This document shows positions 1 through 10,734 of a stretch of 64,000 nt of DNA, in pieces. This DNA is from Arion vulgaris (taxonomy: Eukaryota > Mollusca > Gastropoda > Stylommatophora > Arionidae): contig CM036759.1 in assembly GCA_020796225.1 (NCBI GenBank), forward strand, positions 67,878,590 through 67,942,589, in the 5' to 3' direction. A program made the translations under genes and the position numbers. The first letter of the stretch is position 1. Each line of letters begins with the position of its first letter. The notes beneath the pieces are model-generated. The model saw nothing but the letters and a program-made list of their open reading frames with translations. It ran no database searches and was not told the DNA's origin.

Positions 1-339
1 AAATTATATAACCAAAAAAAAAACACGTTCTGTGCATCAATCAAGTTACCTACCAATTAGTTAAACATGAATTCGTAATGTCGTGAAGTATATCAGACTG
101 AATGCAAAAAATTACTGTTATGCATCCGGTAGATTTCATTCAAATTAACCTTAGTGTGTTCACCGATTTCGGAACGAACTATAGTACTCTACATCAAAGC
201 GGATTAGCACACTTAATCCAACTCGTCAACAGATGCTGTTCTCAATCCTAATTAATCTCAGAGTATGTTCCGACATGTCTATCAGCCCACGGCAAGATAT
301 GGACGGTCCCTGATCATCGTGAGATTGCCTAGAACATGG
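1..339. other. No gene or recognisable repeat seen
   Basis: AT-rich sequence with no sustained open frame and no match to the repeat families seen elsewhere in the window. It may be unique intergenic DNA or an old repeat that cannot be recognised by eye. Confidence 0.4.
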
Positions 340-656
340 ACAGAGGGGGTTGTGATCGTCTGAATCCATACACTGATCACGAGGCAAGTTAGATACTATG
401 GTCTCTCATTAGCTACAACCAATACTTTACGACATTAACTCTTTCAATACAATAAGTCCCTTGGCAAGCCGTACAAGTTGTATCTATTTTTCTAGATCAT
501 TAACAGAGGGGGAGTAGGGAGGTTGTGATCGTCTGAATCCGTACACAGAACACGAGACAAGTTATAGGCTCTCATTAACTACATCCTATTTTTTCAACAT
601 TAACTCTTTCAATTCGATAAGCAACATGGCAAGCCGTGCAAGTGGTATCTATTTTC
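340..656. repeat. Two-copy tandem duplication, 163-bp period
   Basis: The segment beginning ACAGAGGGGG at 340 recurs at 503. Both copies carry TTGTGATCGTCTGAATCC, a CTCATTA block, ATTAACTCTTTCAAT and a final GGCAAGCCGT. The second copy has a small insertion (GAGTAGGGAGG) and several substitutions, so the duplication is not recent. Confidence 0.8.
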
Positions 657-739
657 CGATATGCCTCTTCATGGGCCAAAATGTATCTCTTACAGAAACT
701 GTTTCACAAGATCCATTTAATCTTTTCCCTCTTCCTTTT

Positions 740-1258
740 GTCGTCACACTGTTACCGGGTTGTTGCCATGTGTCGTCACACTGTTACCGGGTTGTTGCCC
801 TGTGTCGTCACACTGTTACCGGGTTGTTGCCCTGTGTCGTCACACTGTCACCGGGTTGTTGCCCTGTGTCGTCACACTGTTACTGGGTTGTTACCCTGTG
901 TCGTCACACTGTTACCAGGTTGTTATCCTGTGTCGTCACACTGTTACCGGGTTGTTACCCAGTGTCGTCACAATGTTACCGGGTTGTTGCCCTGTGTCGT
1001 CACACTGTTACCGGATTGTTGCCCTGTGTCGTCACACTGTTACCGGATTGTTGCCCTGTGTTGTCACACTGTTACCGAATTGTTGCCCTGTGTCGTCACA
1101 CTGTTACCGGGTTGTTGCCCTGTGTCGTCACACTGTTACCGGGTTGTTGCCATGTGTCGTCACACTGTTACCGGGTCGTTGCCCTGTGTCGTCACACTGT
1201 TACCGGGCTGTTGCCCTGTGTCGTCACACTGTTACCAGATTGTTGCCCTGTGTTGTGG
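740..1258. repeat. Minisatellite, 32-bp unit, about 16 copies (LINE-A 3' end)
   Basis: The motif TCGTCACACTGTTACCGG recurs every 32 bp (741, 773, 805 and on), with scattered substitutions. Because 32 is not a multiple of 3, all three forward frames read the same peptide in rotation, which produces three overlapping artefactual ORFs. The same unit occurs once at the 3' end of the antisense LINE-A copy at 17482-17515, and about 21 times in reverse complement at 53476-54152 directly after a LINE-A copy. The unit is therefore retroelement-derived. Confidence 0.95.
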
Positions 1259-1382
1259 TTGATTGTAATGCCATTGACATGGATGTTTAGTTTATTATGT
1301 TTTCTTCCTATATCCATGTTTTATGATGTCTGTTTATTATTATTTGTAGAATCCAGCAAGTCTATCTATTGTCTGTTGTCTA

Positions 1383-1740
1383 TTCCCAGGTGGAAGATGT
1401 AGTTGGCGGTCCACTCTTGCCTTTTAGGTTTAATTTGCGTTCTAGGGCCAGATAAGTCGCCCTTGTTGTGTTATATCCGTGTTTATGTAGTGTGGTCTTG
1501 ATATTGTCTATCCATCTTTTTCTTGGTCTTCCTTTAGCTCTAGTACCTGATCTCATTTTATTGCTGTTATTGGTGGTTGGTTGTATTTCATTCTCATTAA
1601 ATGTCCAAACAACTGCATTTGTTGTCTTTCGATGTATTCGGTGCATGAAGTTATGCCCACTTTGCTTCTGATGTCCTCATTTCGTAGTCTGTCTTTCCTG
1701 GTGACTCCACTGCCTTCCTCAAGCATTTCATTTCACACGT
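1383..1740 (-). mobile_element. LINE-A fragment, RT-ORF C-terminus, antisense
   Basis: The minus strand encodes an 88-residue open segment with HRKTTNAVVW, then KGRPRKRWIDNI, then a YLALERKL tail. GRPRxRW followed by an aspartate-rich stretch is the recurring C-terminal signature of non-LTR reverse-transcriptase ORFs in this window, for example GRPRTRWIDNI at 56.2 kb. The segment beyond 1650 continues the same antisense homology with frameshifts. The copy is 5'-truncated and has no intact RT domain. A TCTATTG-like repeat borders its 3' end, as in the copy at 9035. Confidence 0.8.
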
Positions 1741-2044
1741 GGTGAGCTTTCTGTGATGTGTTGCTGTCAGAGACCAAGTTTATTTTCAGCAAGTATATTT
1801 CTAAAATACAGCTCTCAACTTTACCGAGTCCATTTTCATATTTCTATCATTATCATCATCAAGTGCCAGACGATAATGATTTCGACATCGCAGTAGGAAG
1901 CGAGGCAATCCTATAATTTGTTTATGCCAAACAGGATGACGTAGGCGATCACGAAGCTCTAGAAAGTATGTTATCAGTATTAACTGTCAGTTCGGCTGTT
2001 GACACTCTTTCGCTCCATGATGCCAGAATTTATATTCGGAATTT
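1741..2044. other. No gene; possible short LINE tail near 1850
   Basis: I see no coding signal. TCATCATCAAGTGCC near 1856 resembles the antisense 3' terminus of LINE-K at 21468, where TCATCATCAGGTGCC leads into the element. The match is too short to delimit a copy. Confidence 0.35.
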
Positions 2045-3056
2045 CTGTTCAGAATGTATGAATGTATGTTCAGAATGTATGTTCAGAATGTATGTTCAGA
2101 ATGTATGTTCAGAATGTATGTACAGAATTGTTGTTCAGAAATATTGTTCAGAATTTTTGTTCAGACTGTATGTTCAGAATTTTTGTTCAGAAATGTTGTT
2201 CAGAACATATGTTCAAAATTTTTGTTCGAAATATTGTTCAGAATTTTTTCAGAAATATTGATCAGAATTTTTGTTCAGAATTTTTGTTCAGAAATATTGA
2301 TCAGAATTTTGTTCAGAATTTTGTTCAGAAATATTGTTCAGAATGTATGTTCAGAAATATTGATCAGAATTTTTGTTCAGAATTTTTGTTCAGAAAATGT
2401 TGTTCAGAACATATGTTCAAAATTTTGTTCGAAATATTGTTCAGAATTTTTGTTCAGAAATATTGATCAGAATTTTTGTTCAGAATTTTTGTTCAGAAAT
2501 GTTGTTCAGAATTTTTGTTCAGAATTTTTGTTCAGAAATGTTGTTCAGAATGTATGTTCAGAAATATTGATCAGAATTTTTGTTCAGAAATGTTGTTCAG
2601 AATGTATGTTCAGAAATATTGATCAGAATTTTTGTTCAGAATTTTTGTTCAGAAATGTTGTTCAGAATGTATGTTCAGAAATATTGATCAGAATTTTTGT
2701 TCAGAAATGTTGTTCAGAATGTATGTTCAGAAATATTGATCAGAATTTTTGTTCAGAATTTTTGTTCAGAAATGTTGTTCAGAATTTTGTTCGAAATATT
2801 GTTCAGAAATGTTGTTCAGAATTTTTGTTCAGAAATATTGATCAGAATTTTTGTTCAGAAATGTTGTTCAGAAATGTTGTTCAGAAATGTTGTTCAGAAT
2901 GTATGTTCAGAAATGTTGTTCAGAAATGTTGTTCAGAATGTATGTTCAGAAATGTTGTTCAGAAATGTATGTTCAGAATGTATGTTCAGAAATGTTGTTC
3001 AGAAATGTATGTTCAGAATGTATGTTCAGAAATGTTGTTCAGAAATGTATGTTCAA
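2045..3056. repeat. Minisatellite, 13-bp unit, about 75 copies
   Basis: Units of the form GTTCAGAANNNNN recur every 13 bp for about 1 kb. The main variants are GTTCAGAATGTAT, GTTCAGAATTTTT, GTTCAGAAATGTT and GTTCAGAAATATTGA. Units beginning GATCAGAATT are interspersed in a recurring order, which suggests a higher-order repeat of several 13-mers. The three overlapping forward ORFs here (up to 367 codons) arise only because the unit has no stop in any of these frames. Confidence 0.95.
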
Positions 3057-3465
3057 AAGTTACGACCATCTTGTCTTCTGGTTTGCATATTAATGATTTA
3101 AAGTTGGCAACCCAAGTTGCAACTACAAAATATTTGTCAATATTTAAGTCATTTTGATCGACAACGGATCAGAAATCTGGCTTCACCGTTTGAATCCCCA
3201 CAGGGCGCATGCGTGAAACACGAGCTAGCCAATGGCGAGAGACAACGCGCTAATAAGGCTCACAAGGCTCGGAGGACTAAACCCGATGCTCTTGTCAACA
3301 TCCGCGCGGAAACGCCCTTGATAATCAAGTACTTCTCAAGGGAATATTGAAGTTCATCTGACATATTGTCTTTATTGTGACTTTGAAATTCTCCGGAGGA
3401 CAACATTGTACACAAGTCAATATGCGTAGTCAAAATAAAGGCGTGTCTCTTTGATAAAGTCGAGG
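3057..3465. other. Unassigned sequence, no gene recognised
   Basis: This stretch is less AT-rich than its surroundings (CGCATGCG, GCGCTAAT and GCGCGGAAACG blocks). It holds only short ORFs and matches no repeat family that I identified in the window. It ends at the GATT-rich tail of a SINE-A copy. Confidence 0.35.
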
Positions 3466-3868
3466 TTTGATTGATTGATTTATTGATTGATTGATAGGAC
3501 CATCATCATTGCACGTCGGTGAGTAACCATGTGTGCTCCGATCTCTTTCTCACACAGAAAGATCTCAGCTACAGTGCACGAACTCCATAGCATCGGCGAG
3601 GACCCCCGATGTAATTTTGAAGATGATGAAGATAATTTTGTAGGAATTACATTTTTAATCTTTTCTAATGAATTTTGCCTGGACTGCTGCTTTCCAGCCG
3701 TCTCTTCTCGATTTTGAATTGCCAATGGTTCTTTTACGTATTTAACACGGGAACTACGTTTTATCGTCTGTCTCTGATAGGACTAGGAACTTGATCTCAC
3801 CTACACTGAGATCGGGGAACGCTGGAAAAATATTCACATGGCTCCATGAGGGAACAAACCTGGTACCT
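3466..3868 (-). mobile_element. SINE-A copy, near full length, antisense
   Basis: From left to right it shows a GATT-repeat tail (AATC repeats on the element strand), TAGGACCATCATCATTGCAC, CGATCTCTTTCTCACACAG, the conserved central GCACGAACTCCATAGCA, GATAGGACTAGGAAC, TCTCACCTACACTGAGATC and GGTACCTTTGACACGAGAG. On the minus strand the right-hand end resembles a tRNA head, with an A-box-like GTCGTAGAAGTTAAG and a B-box-like GGTACCAGGTTTGTTCCC. At least nine related copies occur in the window. The head runs straight into a 58-bp minisatellite made from its own sequence. Confidence 0.8.
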
Positions 3869-4508
3869 TTGACACGAGAGACGATCACTTAACTTCTACG
3901 ACACAGCGGCGTAGTGTATATGAATATAGACACGAGAGACGATCACTTAACTTCTACGACACAGCGGCGTAGTGTATATGAATATAGACACGAGAGATGT
4001 TCACTTAACTTCTACGACACAGCGGCGTAGTGTATATGAATATAGACACGAGAGACGATCACTTAACTTCTACGACACAGCGGCGTAGTGTATATGAATA
4101 TAGACACGAGAGACGATCTCTTAACTTCTACGACACAGCGGCGTAGTGTATATGAATATAGACACGAGAGACGATCTCTTAACTTCTACGACACAGCGGC
4201 GTAGTGTATATGAATATAGACACGAGAGACGATCACTTAACTTCTACGACACAGCGGCGTAGTGTATATGAATATAGACACGAGAGACGATCACTTAACT
4301 TCTACGACACAGCGGCGTAGTGTATATGAATATAGACACGAGAGATGTTCACTTAACTTCTACGACACAGCGGCGTAGTGTATATGAATATAGACACGAG
4401 AGACGATCACTTAACTTCTACGACACAGCGGCGTAGTGTATATGAATATAGACACGAGAGACGATCACTTAACTTCTACGACACAGCGGCGTAGTGTATA
4501 TGAATATA
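3869..4508. repeat. Minisatellite, 58-bp unit, about 11 copies (SINE-A head)
   Basis: The unit starts ACACGAGAGACGATCACTTA and ends with GTAGTGTATATGAATATAG. Spacing is 58 bp, for example ACAGCGGCGT at 3903 and 3961. The first half of the unit is the tRNA-like head of the neighbouring SINE-A copy, so the array grew from the SINE border. Copies are nearly identical. Variants such as CGATCTCTTAAC and TGTTCACTTAAC are shared between some units, indicating recent amplification. Confidence 0.93.
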
Positions 4509-4544
4509 GACGAACGGGTTGGGCTAGCATTAAAATGGAAGTTG

Positions 4545-4620
4545 TTCAGCGAAACGCAATGATGATGGTCCTATCAATCAATCAATCGATCAATCAATCA
4601 ATCAATCGATCAATCAATAT
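4545..4620 (+). mobile_element. SINE-A tail fragment
   Basis: CGCAATGATGATGGTCCTAT followed by CAATCAAT and CGATCAAT repeats is the 3' end of SINE-A in sense orientation. It closes the 58-bp array on its right side, so the array lies between a SINE-A head (minus) and a SINE-A tail (plus). Confidence 0.7.
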
Positions 4621-4655
4621 AACACAATTTATTAGTAGAATAAAAAATGTAAAGG

Positions 4656-4733
4656 TCTTCTTCTTCTTCTTTGCGTTCGTTCTTTACGACCAATTTTAAT
4701 CACTCTTTTGGTCCCTGTAACCACTCGGGCGAT
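4656..4733 (-). mobile_element. SINE-E copy with large internal deletion
   Basis: CTTCTTCTTCTTTGCGTTCG plus TTTACGACCAATTTTAATCA matches the tail side of the SINE-E copy at 13756. It then jumps directly to the head side, CCCTGTAACCACTCGGGCGA. The middle of the element, about 170 bp, is missing. Confidence 0.7.
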
Positions 4734-4754
4734 TAAAGTAATATAACTGATGGA

Positions 4755-5110
4755 AAAATAGGATCATTATCACTGCACTCTGGTGAATACAAGTGCGTTC
4801 CAAGAGCTCCGTCTTACACAGGAAGATCTCAAACTCCGAAGCATCGGCGAGGGTTACTAATATAATTTTGAAGAAGGTAAAATTTGTAGGAATTTTATTC
4901 TAATATTTTAATGAATTTTTTTGCCTGGGCAGCGAATTTGCAGCCTACGGTTATGAATTTTCAACTACCAAGAGTTATTTTACATGTTAAACTTAAGCAC
5001 GGGGCCTATGTTGTAATGTTCGTCTCCGATAGGACTAGGCACTCCAATCACATCTGCATAGAGGTTACAAATCCCTGGAAAACTATTGGCTACTTCATTT
5101 TGTTCCGTTT
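4755..5110 (-). mobile_element. SINE-A copy, degraded, antisense
   Basis: The SINE-A landmarks are in order: ATCATTATCACTGCACT, CTTACACAGGAAGATCTCA, GAAGCATCGGCGAGGGT, TAATGAATTTTTTTGCCTGG, CTCCGATAGGACTAGGCAC and a diverged CATCTGCATAGAGG. The tRNA-like head is not recognisable. Divergence from the 3466 copy is clear, so this is an old insertion. Confidence 0.7.
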
Positions 5111-5640
5111 GGAGCAAAGGGTTGCCACTAATCATGAGTAGTTTCTTTAAACCTTCTGCTGATTTTTGCGTGAAGGTTTGTTTTTCTTATTACCAGTGGC
5201 CCCGGTCATTCAGACGAGACTTTCTATGGCTTCAAATGTATTTGTAATTTGGATCCCCAACTAAAGGATCAGGGTTTTCCCAACCCAAATCACGCACATT
5301 GTGCACACCACCATTTTTTCTCCCAAGCTAGTCTCGAACACTGTCATTTCCACGGTCCGCGGTCACTAACTCAATGCGTTATCAACTTCACTATTGGTGA
5401 TCTCCATCACCTGTTGCCATCTTGAACCCAGTTATTGATCCTCTGTATCTACTTCAAGATTTTTCTTACACATTTTTTCCCAAGACTTCTACATCCTAAA
5501 TCTTATCAGTAGCTGTGTGCGCTCCATGCAAGCACATGTCTGGTTATATTGTTAGTTAGTTTACTGTGTGTATTCCCTGATGATGTCCTCTTAATGTGAT
5601 TGTACTGTTATAATTACTTCTTTGAAATGTGTGAGATTTT
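5111..5640. other. No gene seen; mostly unassigned
   Basis: There is no sustained ORF. GGCCCCGGTCATTCAGACG at 5200 resembles the head end of SINE-E (compare GCCCCGGTAATCACTCAGACG near 13982), so a SINE-E head remnant may lie there. The rest shows nothing I recognise. Confidence 0.35.
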
Positions 5641-5643
5641 AAC

Positions 5644-5850
5644 TCAACTTTCTATTTGTCTGAACTTTTTGTTAAAACCATTAAGAGTTGATGACAAATC
5701 AATCTTGTTTTGTATTCTGTATCTCTTTATAATATGCAGATCTAGTGAGTTATCAGTTATACGAGGACTGGCATCATAGCACTCCGGACACGTCCATAGA
5801 TGCTCCGATCTTCGCCTCAAGAAATCTAGCAGCGTCCAGCTGCCCAACGC
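5644..5850 (-). mobile_element. LINE-F fragment, C-terminal zinc-motif region, antisense
   Basis: The minus strand contains EHLWTCPECYDAS, matching plus-strand LINE-F sequence around 41310 (GGAGCACCTATGGACATGTC) and 43100 (CPECNDVSL). The CPEC pair is the recurrent cysteine motif at the C-terminus of this RNase H-bearing family. The frame stays open for 67 residues, and nothing upstream of the motif is preserved as a domain. Confidence 0.6.
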
Positions 5851-5989
5851 GCCAGTTCGATGTTGATTAATCAGTCTCTTTGCATATTTGGTATGTTGTT
5901 CTTTTCGGGCTGTACCAGTAACAACACCTTCTCTCTAAATCTGGTCAATGAGGAATTCACAACCTGAAATTCCTCTGTTCGGAAAGACT

Positions 5990-6460
5990 CTCTCAGTGCG
6001 TTAAGAATGTCATGTCGGTCAATTGCAGCTTCTAGTCATTGAGTATGATCCGAAAGATGGAGGCTGGTTCGGTACGCAGCCAATGGACTGAATCATTACA
6101 AGCGTCAACAACGCGCAGAATTACACTTATCTTAGTTCCGGGGCACATGGCTGTCGTTGGCAATGAGAGAGCAGACAGGCTGACTAGCTCTGTCACCATA
6201 TCGGGGGACCAGACAATGGATAGAGCTGACATTCTGAAGGCACTCATAGAGTGTGGCCGCAAAGAAGATTCTCATCTAAACTAATCCACGTCAACTACTA
6301 GATTTCTGGAGCTTGGATTGAAGATTGGAGTGACCAGAAACATTGAACTGGTACAGTTAGCTGCTTTACGCTATTGGGAATATTGCGGAGTAGATTAGAG
6401 CATCTAGTGACATGGTCTTGATTGCAATGAAGATATTCCAAACTGAAACTGAAAATGCAA
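5990..6460 (+). mobile_element. LINE-F fragment with RNase H C-terminus
   Basis: The plus strand reads LVPGHMAVVGNERADRLTSS, the RNase H block holding the catalytic His and the last Asp, followed by MDRADILKALIECGRK. The downstream segment AGATATTCCAAACTGAAACTG at 6428 is repeated at 41340, in another LINE-F copy. Upstream RNase H strands are missing and frameshifts follow, so the copy is dead and 5'-truncated. Confidence 0.8.
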
Positions 6461-6639
6461 ACAGGCAGGTTGTTAGCAAACTCCAATTAGGAGACTGTTT
6501 GGTATGGAAGGCTTTACTTAAACAGTGTACCCAATAAGTGCTTCTTCCATTTCAGCTGGTCAAACGTGTCATTTTAAAAGCACTTAGTAAGTACATCACT
6601 CGATTCATCCGGAATGCCCAATTACTCAGTTCTGACACT

Positions 6640-6823
6640 TCGCCGCCGCCGCATATACTCGTAGAATCTACTACAACAGTCACCACCACTATTTCCGCTA
6701 CCATCATCGCCTTGCCACACCAGATGCTGCTGCTGCTACTTCCTGATCCACCACCACTTGGAGTTCCTACATCAATATTACTTCTACTATGTTTACTCTC
6801 ACTACTACTGATATAGATAATGT

Positions 6824-6869
<46 letters not shown>

Positions 6870-7950
6870 GCTACTACTACTACTTCTACTACTAATGCTA
6901 CTACTGCTGCTACTACTACTGCTACTGCTACTGCTACTGTTTCAACTACTTCTACTACTGCTAATGCTACTACTGCTGCTACTACTACTTCTATATCTGC
7001 TACTACTACTATTACTACTATTACTACTACTACTACTGCCATTACTACTACTACTACTGCTACTACTAGTACCTGCATTACTAGCTACTACTAGCTGCCT
7101 ACTACTAGTACTGCCATCTGCACTGCTACTACTACTACTGCACTGCTACTCTTCTACACTATGCTGCTACTGCTGCTACTACTCTACTACTACTGCTACT
7201 ACTAGCTGCCATTACTACTACTCTGCTGCTACTCTAGTCTGCATTACTACTACTACTGCTACTACTAGTACTGCCATTCTACTACTCTACTGTACTGCCA
7301 TTACTACTACTACTACTACTATCTGCTGCTACTACTCTGCTACTCTATCTACTGCTGCTGACTGCACTCTACTGCTGCCACATCCTCTACTGCACTACTA
7401 CTAGTACTTTGACTCACTGCTAGCTATCTGCATTACTACTACTACTACTGCTACTACTAGTACTGCCATTACTACTACTACTACTGCTACTACTAGTACT
7501 GCCATTACTACCCTACGCTACTACTCTACTACTAGCTACTGCCATTACTACTACTATGCTACTAGCTGCTACTACTACTACTACTACTACCAACTGTACA
7601 TCTCTCACTACTACTATGCTACTACTGCTACTCTACTACTACTACTGCTACTAGCTGCTACTACTACTGCTACTATGCTACTACTGTCTGCATACTACTT
7701 ACTACTCTGCTAGCTACTACTGCATTACTACTACTTACATATCTCTACTACTCTCACTTACTCTACTCTACTGCTACTATGCTACTAGCTACTGCTCTAC
7801 CTAGATACTGCACTACTCTACTGCTCTACTGTACTCACTATTGCTACTACACTACTGACTGCTAGCTACACTATGCTACTCTGCTACTCTACTACTCTCT
7901 ACTACTACTGCTACTACTACTGCTACATGCTACTACTATTACTACTACAG
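6640..7950. repeat. Trinucleotide microsatellite (ACT/CTG)n, 1.3 kb, impure
   Basis: The tract is almost entirely ACT and GCT triplets. It is clean at 6820-7060 and increasingly broken by single-base gains and losses after about 7090 (CTAGCTGCCTACTACTAG, CTACTCTACTGTACTGCC). Poly-Leu, poly-Thr and poly-Val ORFs on both strands are products of the repeat. The indel-rich second half looks like either an old, slipped tract or unpolished long-read consensus. Confidence 0.9.
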
Positions 7951-8230
7951 TACCTCTGAAGTTGTAGCAAGTCTCGATTGACTCTCGAGTAATAGTAGCG
8001 ATAACGAAAGCAAATCTTCACGCAAAGATCCGTCAGAGTTTCCACATTAGACAAAGGACTACTCTTCCATTCAGCACATATGTGTTCCTATTCATTTACC
8101 ATATCTCATTCTAGTTTCCTTTACTCATTCTACCATATCTAGCACATATGTGTTCCTTTTATGTTCTGTTTTTTTTAAACAAATCAAACTTTCCCGTTAA
8201 CTCGTATTACTTTTCTCTTCCTTGAAATAT
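7951..8230. other. No gene; imperfect short direct repeats
   Basis: AGCACATATGTGTTCCT occurs twice (about 8076 and 8140), each near TACCATATCT. No coding signal is visible. Confidence 0.4.
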
Positions 8231-8665
8231 TCTCTCTTACATTCTACTACACCAACCATTTCTATTGAATCTCTGTCTCTCTCTCTCTCTCAACTCTTTC
8301 ACTCTCTCTTTCTCTCACTTTCCTCTCTCTTCCTACTCTCTCCTCTCTCCCTCTACTTCTCTTTCTAACTCTTTCACTCTCTCACTCTCTCTCACTCTCG
8401 CTCTAACTCTCTCACTCTCTGTCGCTCTCTTGCATTCTACACCAACGATTTCGATTGAAACTCTCTCTCCCTCTAACTCTCTCTCTCTCTCACAGCTCTC
8501 ACTCTCACTCTCTCTCTCTCTCTCTCCCTCTAACTTTCTCTCTCTCCACACCTCTCACTCTCTCACTCTCTCTCTCTCTCACTCCACCTCCACTCTCTGT
8601 CCTCTCTCTCCCTCTCTCTCTCTCCACACACTTTCACTCTCTCTCTCTCCACACACACACCGCAA
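8231..8665. repeat. (CT)n-rich simple repeat with an internal 190-bp echo
   Basis: Long CT runs are interrupted by TTTCACTCT and CTCCCTCTAACT. ACACCAACCATTTCTATTGA at 8249 recurs as ACACCAACGATTTCGATTGA near 8440, so part of the tract was duplicated together with non-repeat sequence. The Ser/Leu-rich ORFs are artefacts. Confidence 0.85.
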
Positions 8666-9034
8666 ACAGACACACTCATACACGTATCCCTCCTTGTCAA
8701 TCATCAGAAATGAGAGAGAGAGAAAAAAAAACCCAGTCCCCGTGAGTATAATGAGTATCCGTGACAGATATAGACGATACGAGTCTTAGTCAGGGATTAA
8801 GGAACAGACGAACATAAAACTAATCTAGAAACATTAATACTTGTATAACATCTTGTCCATGAGGTAGTGTCTATTTTTTCTTTTCTTATATAGATTGTCA
8901 TTTCAAGCAGCGTTTCCCAAACTTGAGGTCCGCGGACATCCGGGGCCGTGAGATACTCACATGAGGTCCTCAAACGCTTGAAGAAATATAATGTTCTTTG
9001 ACATTTCAAACAGAAAAATAATTGTAACTATCAG

Positions 9035-9257
9035 TCTATGTCTATTGTCTATTGTCTATTGTCTATTCCCAGGTGGAAGATGTTAGTTGGCTGTCCACTC
9101 TTGTCGTTAAGCGTAGAGATGGAAGCTTTAATTTTCGTTCTAGGGCTAGATGAGTGGACTTTGTTGTGTTGTATCCGTGTTTATGTAGTGTAGTCTTGAT
9201 ATTGTCTATCCATTTTTTCTTGGTCTTCCCTTAGCTCTAGTACCCGATCTATTTTTA
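9035..9257 (-). mobile_element. LINE-A copy, first part (interrupted), antisense
   Basis: TCTATTCCCAGGTGGAAGAT, GTTTATGTAGTGTAGTCTTG and CTTAGCTCTAGTACCCGATC match the LINE-A copy at 1383 along its length. A TCTATTG tandem repeat borders the outer end. The match breaks off at 9257, at a TTTTATTG site, and resumes at 10118 after a nested LINE-B insertion. Confidence 0.85.
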
Positions 9258-10117
9258 TTGTATGCTCATATTGGTGGTCAGAAATGGAATCCAATGGACT
9301 CTGACAGAGCAACTAGATCATCTGGACTTCCTGATGATATAGCCCTTCTGTCACATACACGAAATCAGATGCAGGATAAGCTAAACACATTGAATCAAAG
9401 GTCCCAGCAACTAGGGCTGAACATTCATAAGGGAAAGACAAAGATATTGAGAATTAACCAAGAAACGACAACAAGATCTCCTGAGGAAATCCCACTTCAA
9501 GAGGTAGAATCATACACATATTTGGGCAGCAACGTAGACAAAGAGGGTGGAACAGATAGAGATGTTAAAATAAGAATACAGAAGGCAAGAGGAGCTTTCA
9601 TTGCACTGGGAAACATTTGGAAGTCCAAAGAAATCAAATCTAGAACAAAAATTCGGATATTTAACTCTAATGTTAAAGCAGTTCTACTGTATGGGTCAGA
9701 AACATGGAGAACAACTAAAACAATAGCGCATAAATTGCAAACATTCATCAACTGGTGTCTGCGCAGAATAGAAGGAATAAGATGGTATGATAGGGTCACA
9801 AATGAGGAACTTATGGAAAGAACAAGACAGATTACAGTGAACGAACAGGTTTGAAAAAGACGCTGGCGCTGGATAGGACACACTTTGCGAAAACCGGAGG
9901 GATATATAACAAGAAGGGTCCTTGCCTGGAACCCGCAGGGACAGCGAAAGAAAAGGAGGCCGAGAAATACATGGAGACGAGATTTGGAGGCAGATATCAA
10001 CAATATAAAGAAGAGCTGGAGGGGCTGTAGGAGATAGCTAGAGATATGAAGACTTGGCATGAGTTGGTTGATGGTCTATGCCCCAACCCGGGGTAAAAAG
10101 GCAAAGAGAGAGAGAGA
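9258..10117 (+). mobile_element. LINE-B, 5'-truncated RT ORF, nested in LINE-A
   Basis: This is the best preserved reverse-transcriptase fragment in the window. An open frame of 198 residues reads GLPDDIALLSHTRNQMQDKL (the DDIALL block is the region following the catalytic palm motif), LGLNIHKGKTKILRIN, SYTYLGSNVDKEGG, then NVKAVLLYGSETWRTT and LRRIEGIRWYDRVTNEEL. After a stop at 9854 the same frame continues WRWIGHTLRKPEGYITRRVL and a degraded RPRNTWRRDLEAD. Homologous non-LTR elements share this order. The finger domain and the endonuclease are absent, as expected from 5' truncation. The element ends GGGGTAAAAAGGCAAAG followed by (GA)n. A second LINE-B copy is at 36655. Confidence 0.85.
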
Positions 10118-10610
10118 GAGTTATTGGTGGTTGGTTGTATTTCATTCTCATTAAATGTCCAAACCACTGCATTTGTTGTCTTTCAATGTATTCGGTGCAT
10201 GAAGTTATGCCCACTCTGCTTCTGATGTCTTTCGATGTATTCGGTGCATGAAGTTATGCCCACTCTGCTTCTGATGTCTTTCGATGTATTCGGTGCCTGT
10301 AGTTATGCCCACTCTGCTTCTGATGTCTTTCGATGTATTCGGTGCATGAAGTTCCCCCTGCTTCTGATGTCTTTCAATGTATTCGTCATGAAGTTGCCCA
10401 CTCTGTTCTGATGTCTTTCGATGTATTCGGTGCCTGAAGTTATGCCCACTCTGCTTCTGATGTCTTTCGATGTATTCGGTGCCTGAAGTTATGCCCACTC
10501 TGCTTCTGATGTCTTTCGATGTATTCGGTGCCTGAAGTTATGCCCACTCTGCTTCTGATGTCTTTCATGTATTCGGTGCATGAAGTTATGCCCACTCTGC
10601 TTCTGATCTC
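10118..10610 (-). mobile_element. LINE-A copy resumed, with internal 49-bp tandem array
   Basis: TTATTGGTGGTTGGTTGTAT continues the LINE-A sequence broken at 9257. From about 10186 the segment TTCGGTGCATGAAGTTATGC recurs every 49 bp (10191, 10240 and on), about 8 copies with some short deletions. The uninterrupted copy at 1383 has this 49-bp piece only once, so it expanded inside the LINE coding region. In the minus frame each unit reads EYIERHQKQSGHN-like sequence. Confidence 0.88.
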
Positions 10611-10734
10611 TAATTAGATGCGGTTAACTAGTTCCGTTGCGAAATCAAAGGACCCGGACTAGACCGGAGTCTAAATGTATGCCATAACAAAATGAAAGAT
10701 CATTTGAAGTTTCCCACAGTCTGAGAGCATTGTT

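Noticed and set aside
740..1402. Cysteine/valine-rich secreted protein from the 258-codon ORF
   Set aside because: It is the 32-bp LINE-A unit read in rotation. Three frames give equivalent ORFs.
2054..3157. 367-codon ORF over the 13-bp array
   Set aside because: It exists only because the 13-bp unit lacks stops on this strand. Overlapping frames read the same rotating peptide, and no domain or start context is present.
5240..5340. SINE or promoter-like sequence with CACATTGTGCACACC
   Set aside because: A single short palindromic stretch with no second copy in the window and no core promoter elements beyond chance.
6767..7404. Poly-Leu, poly-Thr and poly-Val ORFs
   Set aside because: They are translations of the (ACT/GCT)n microsatellite.
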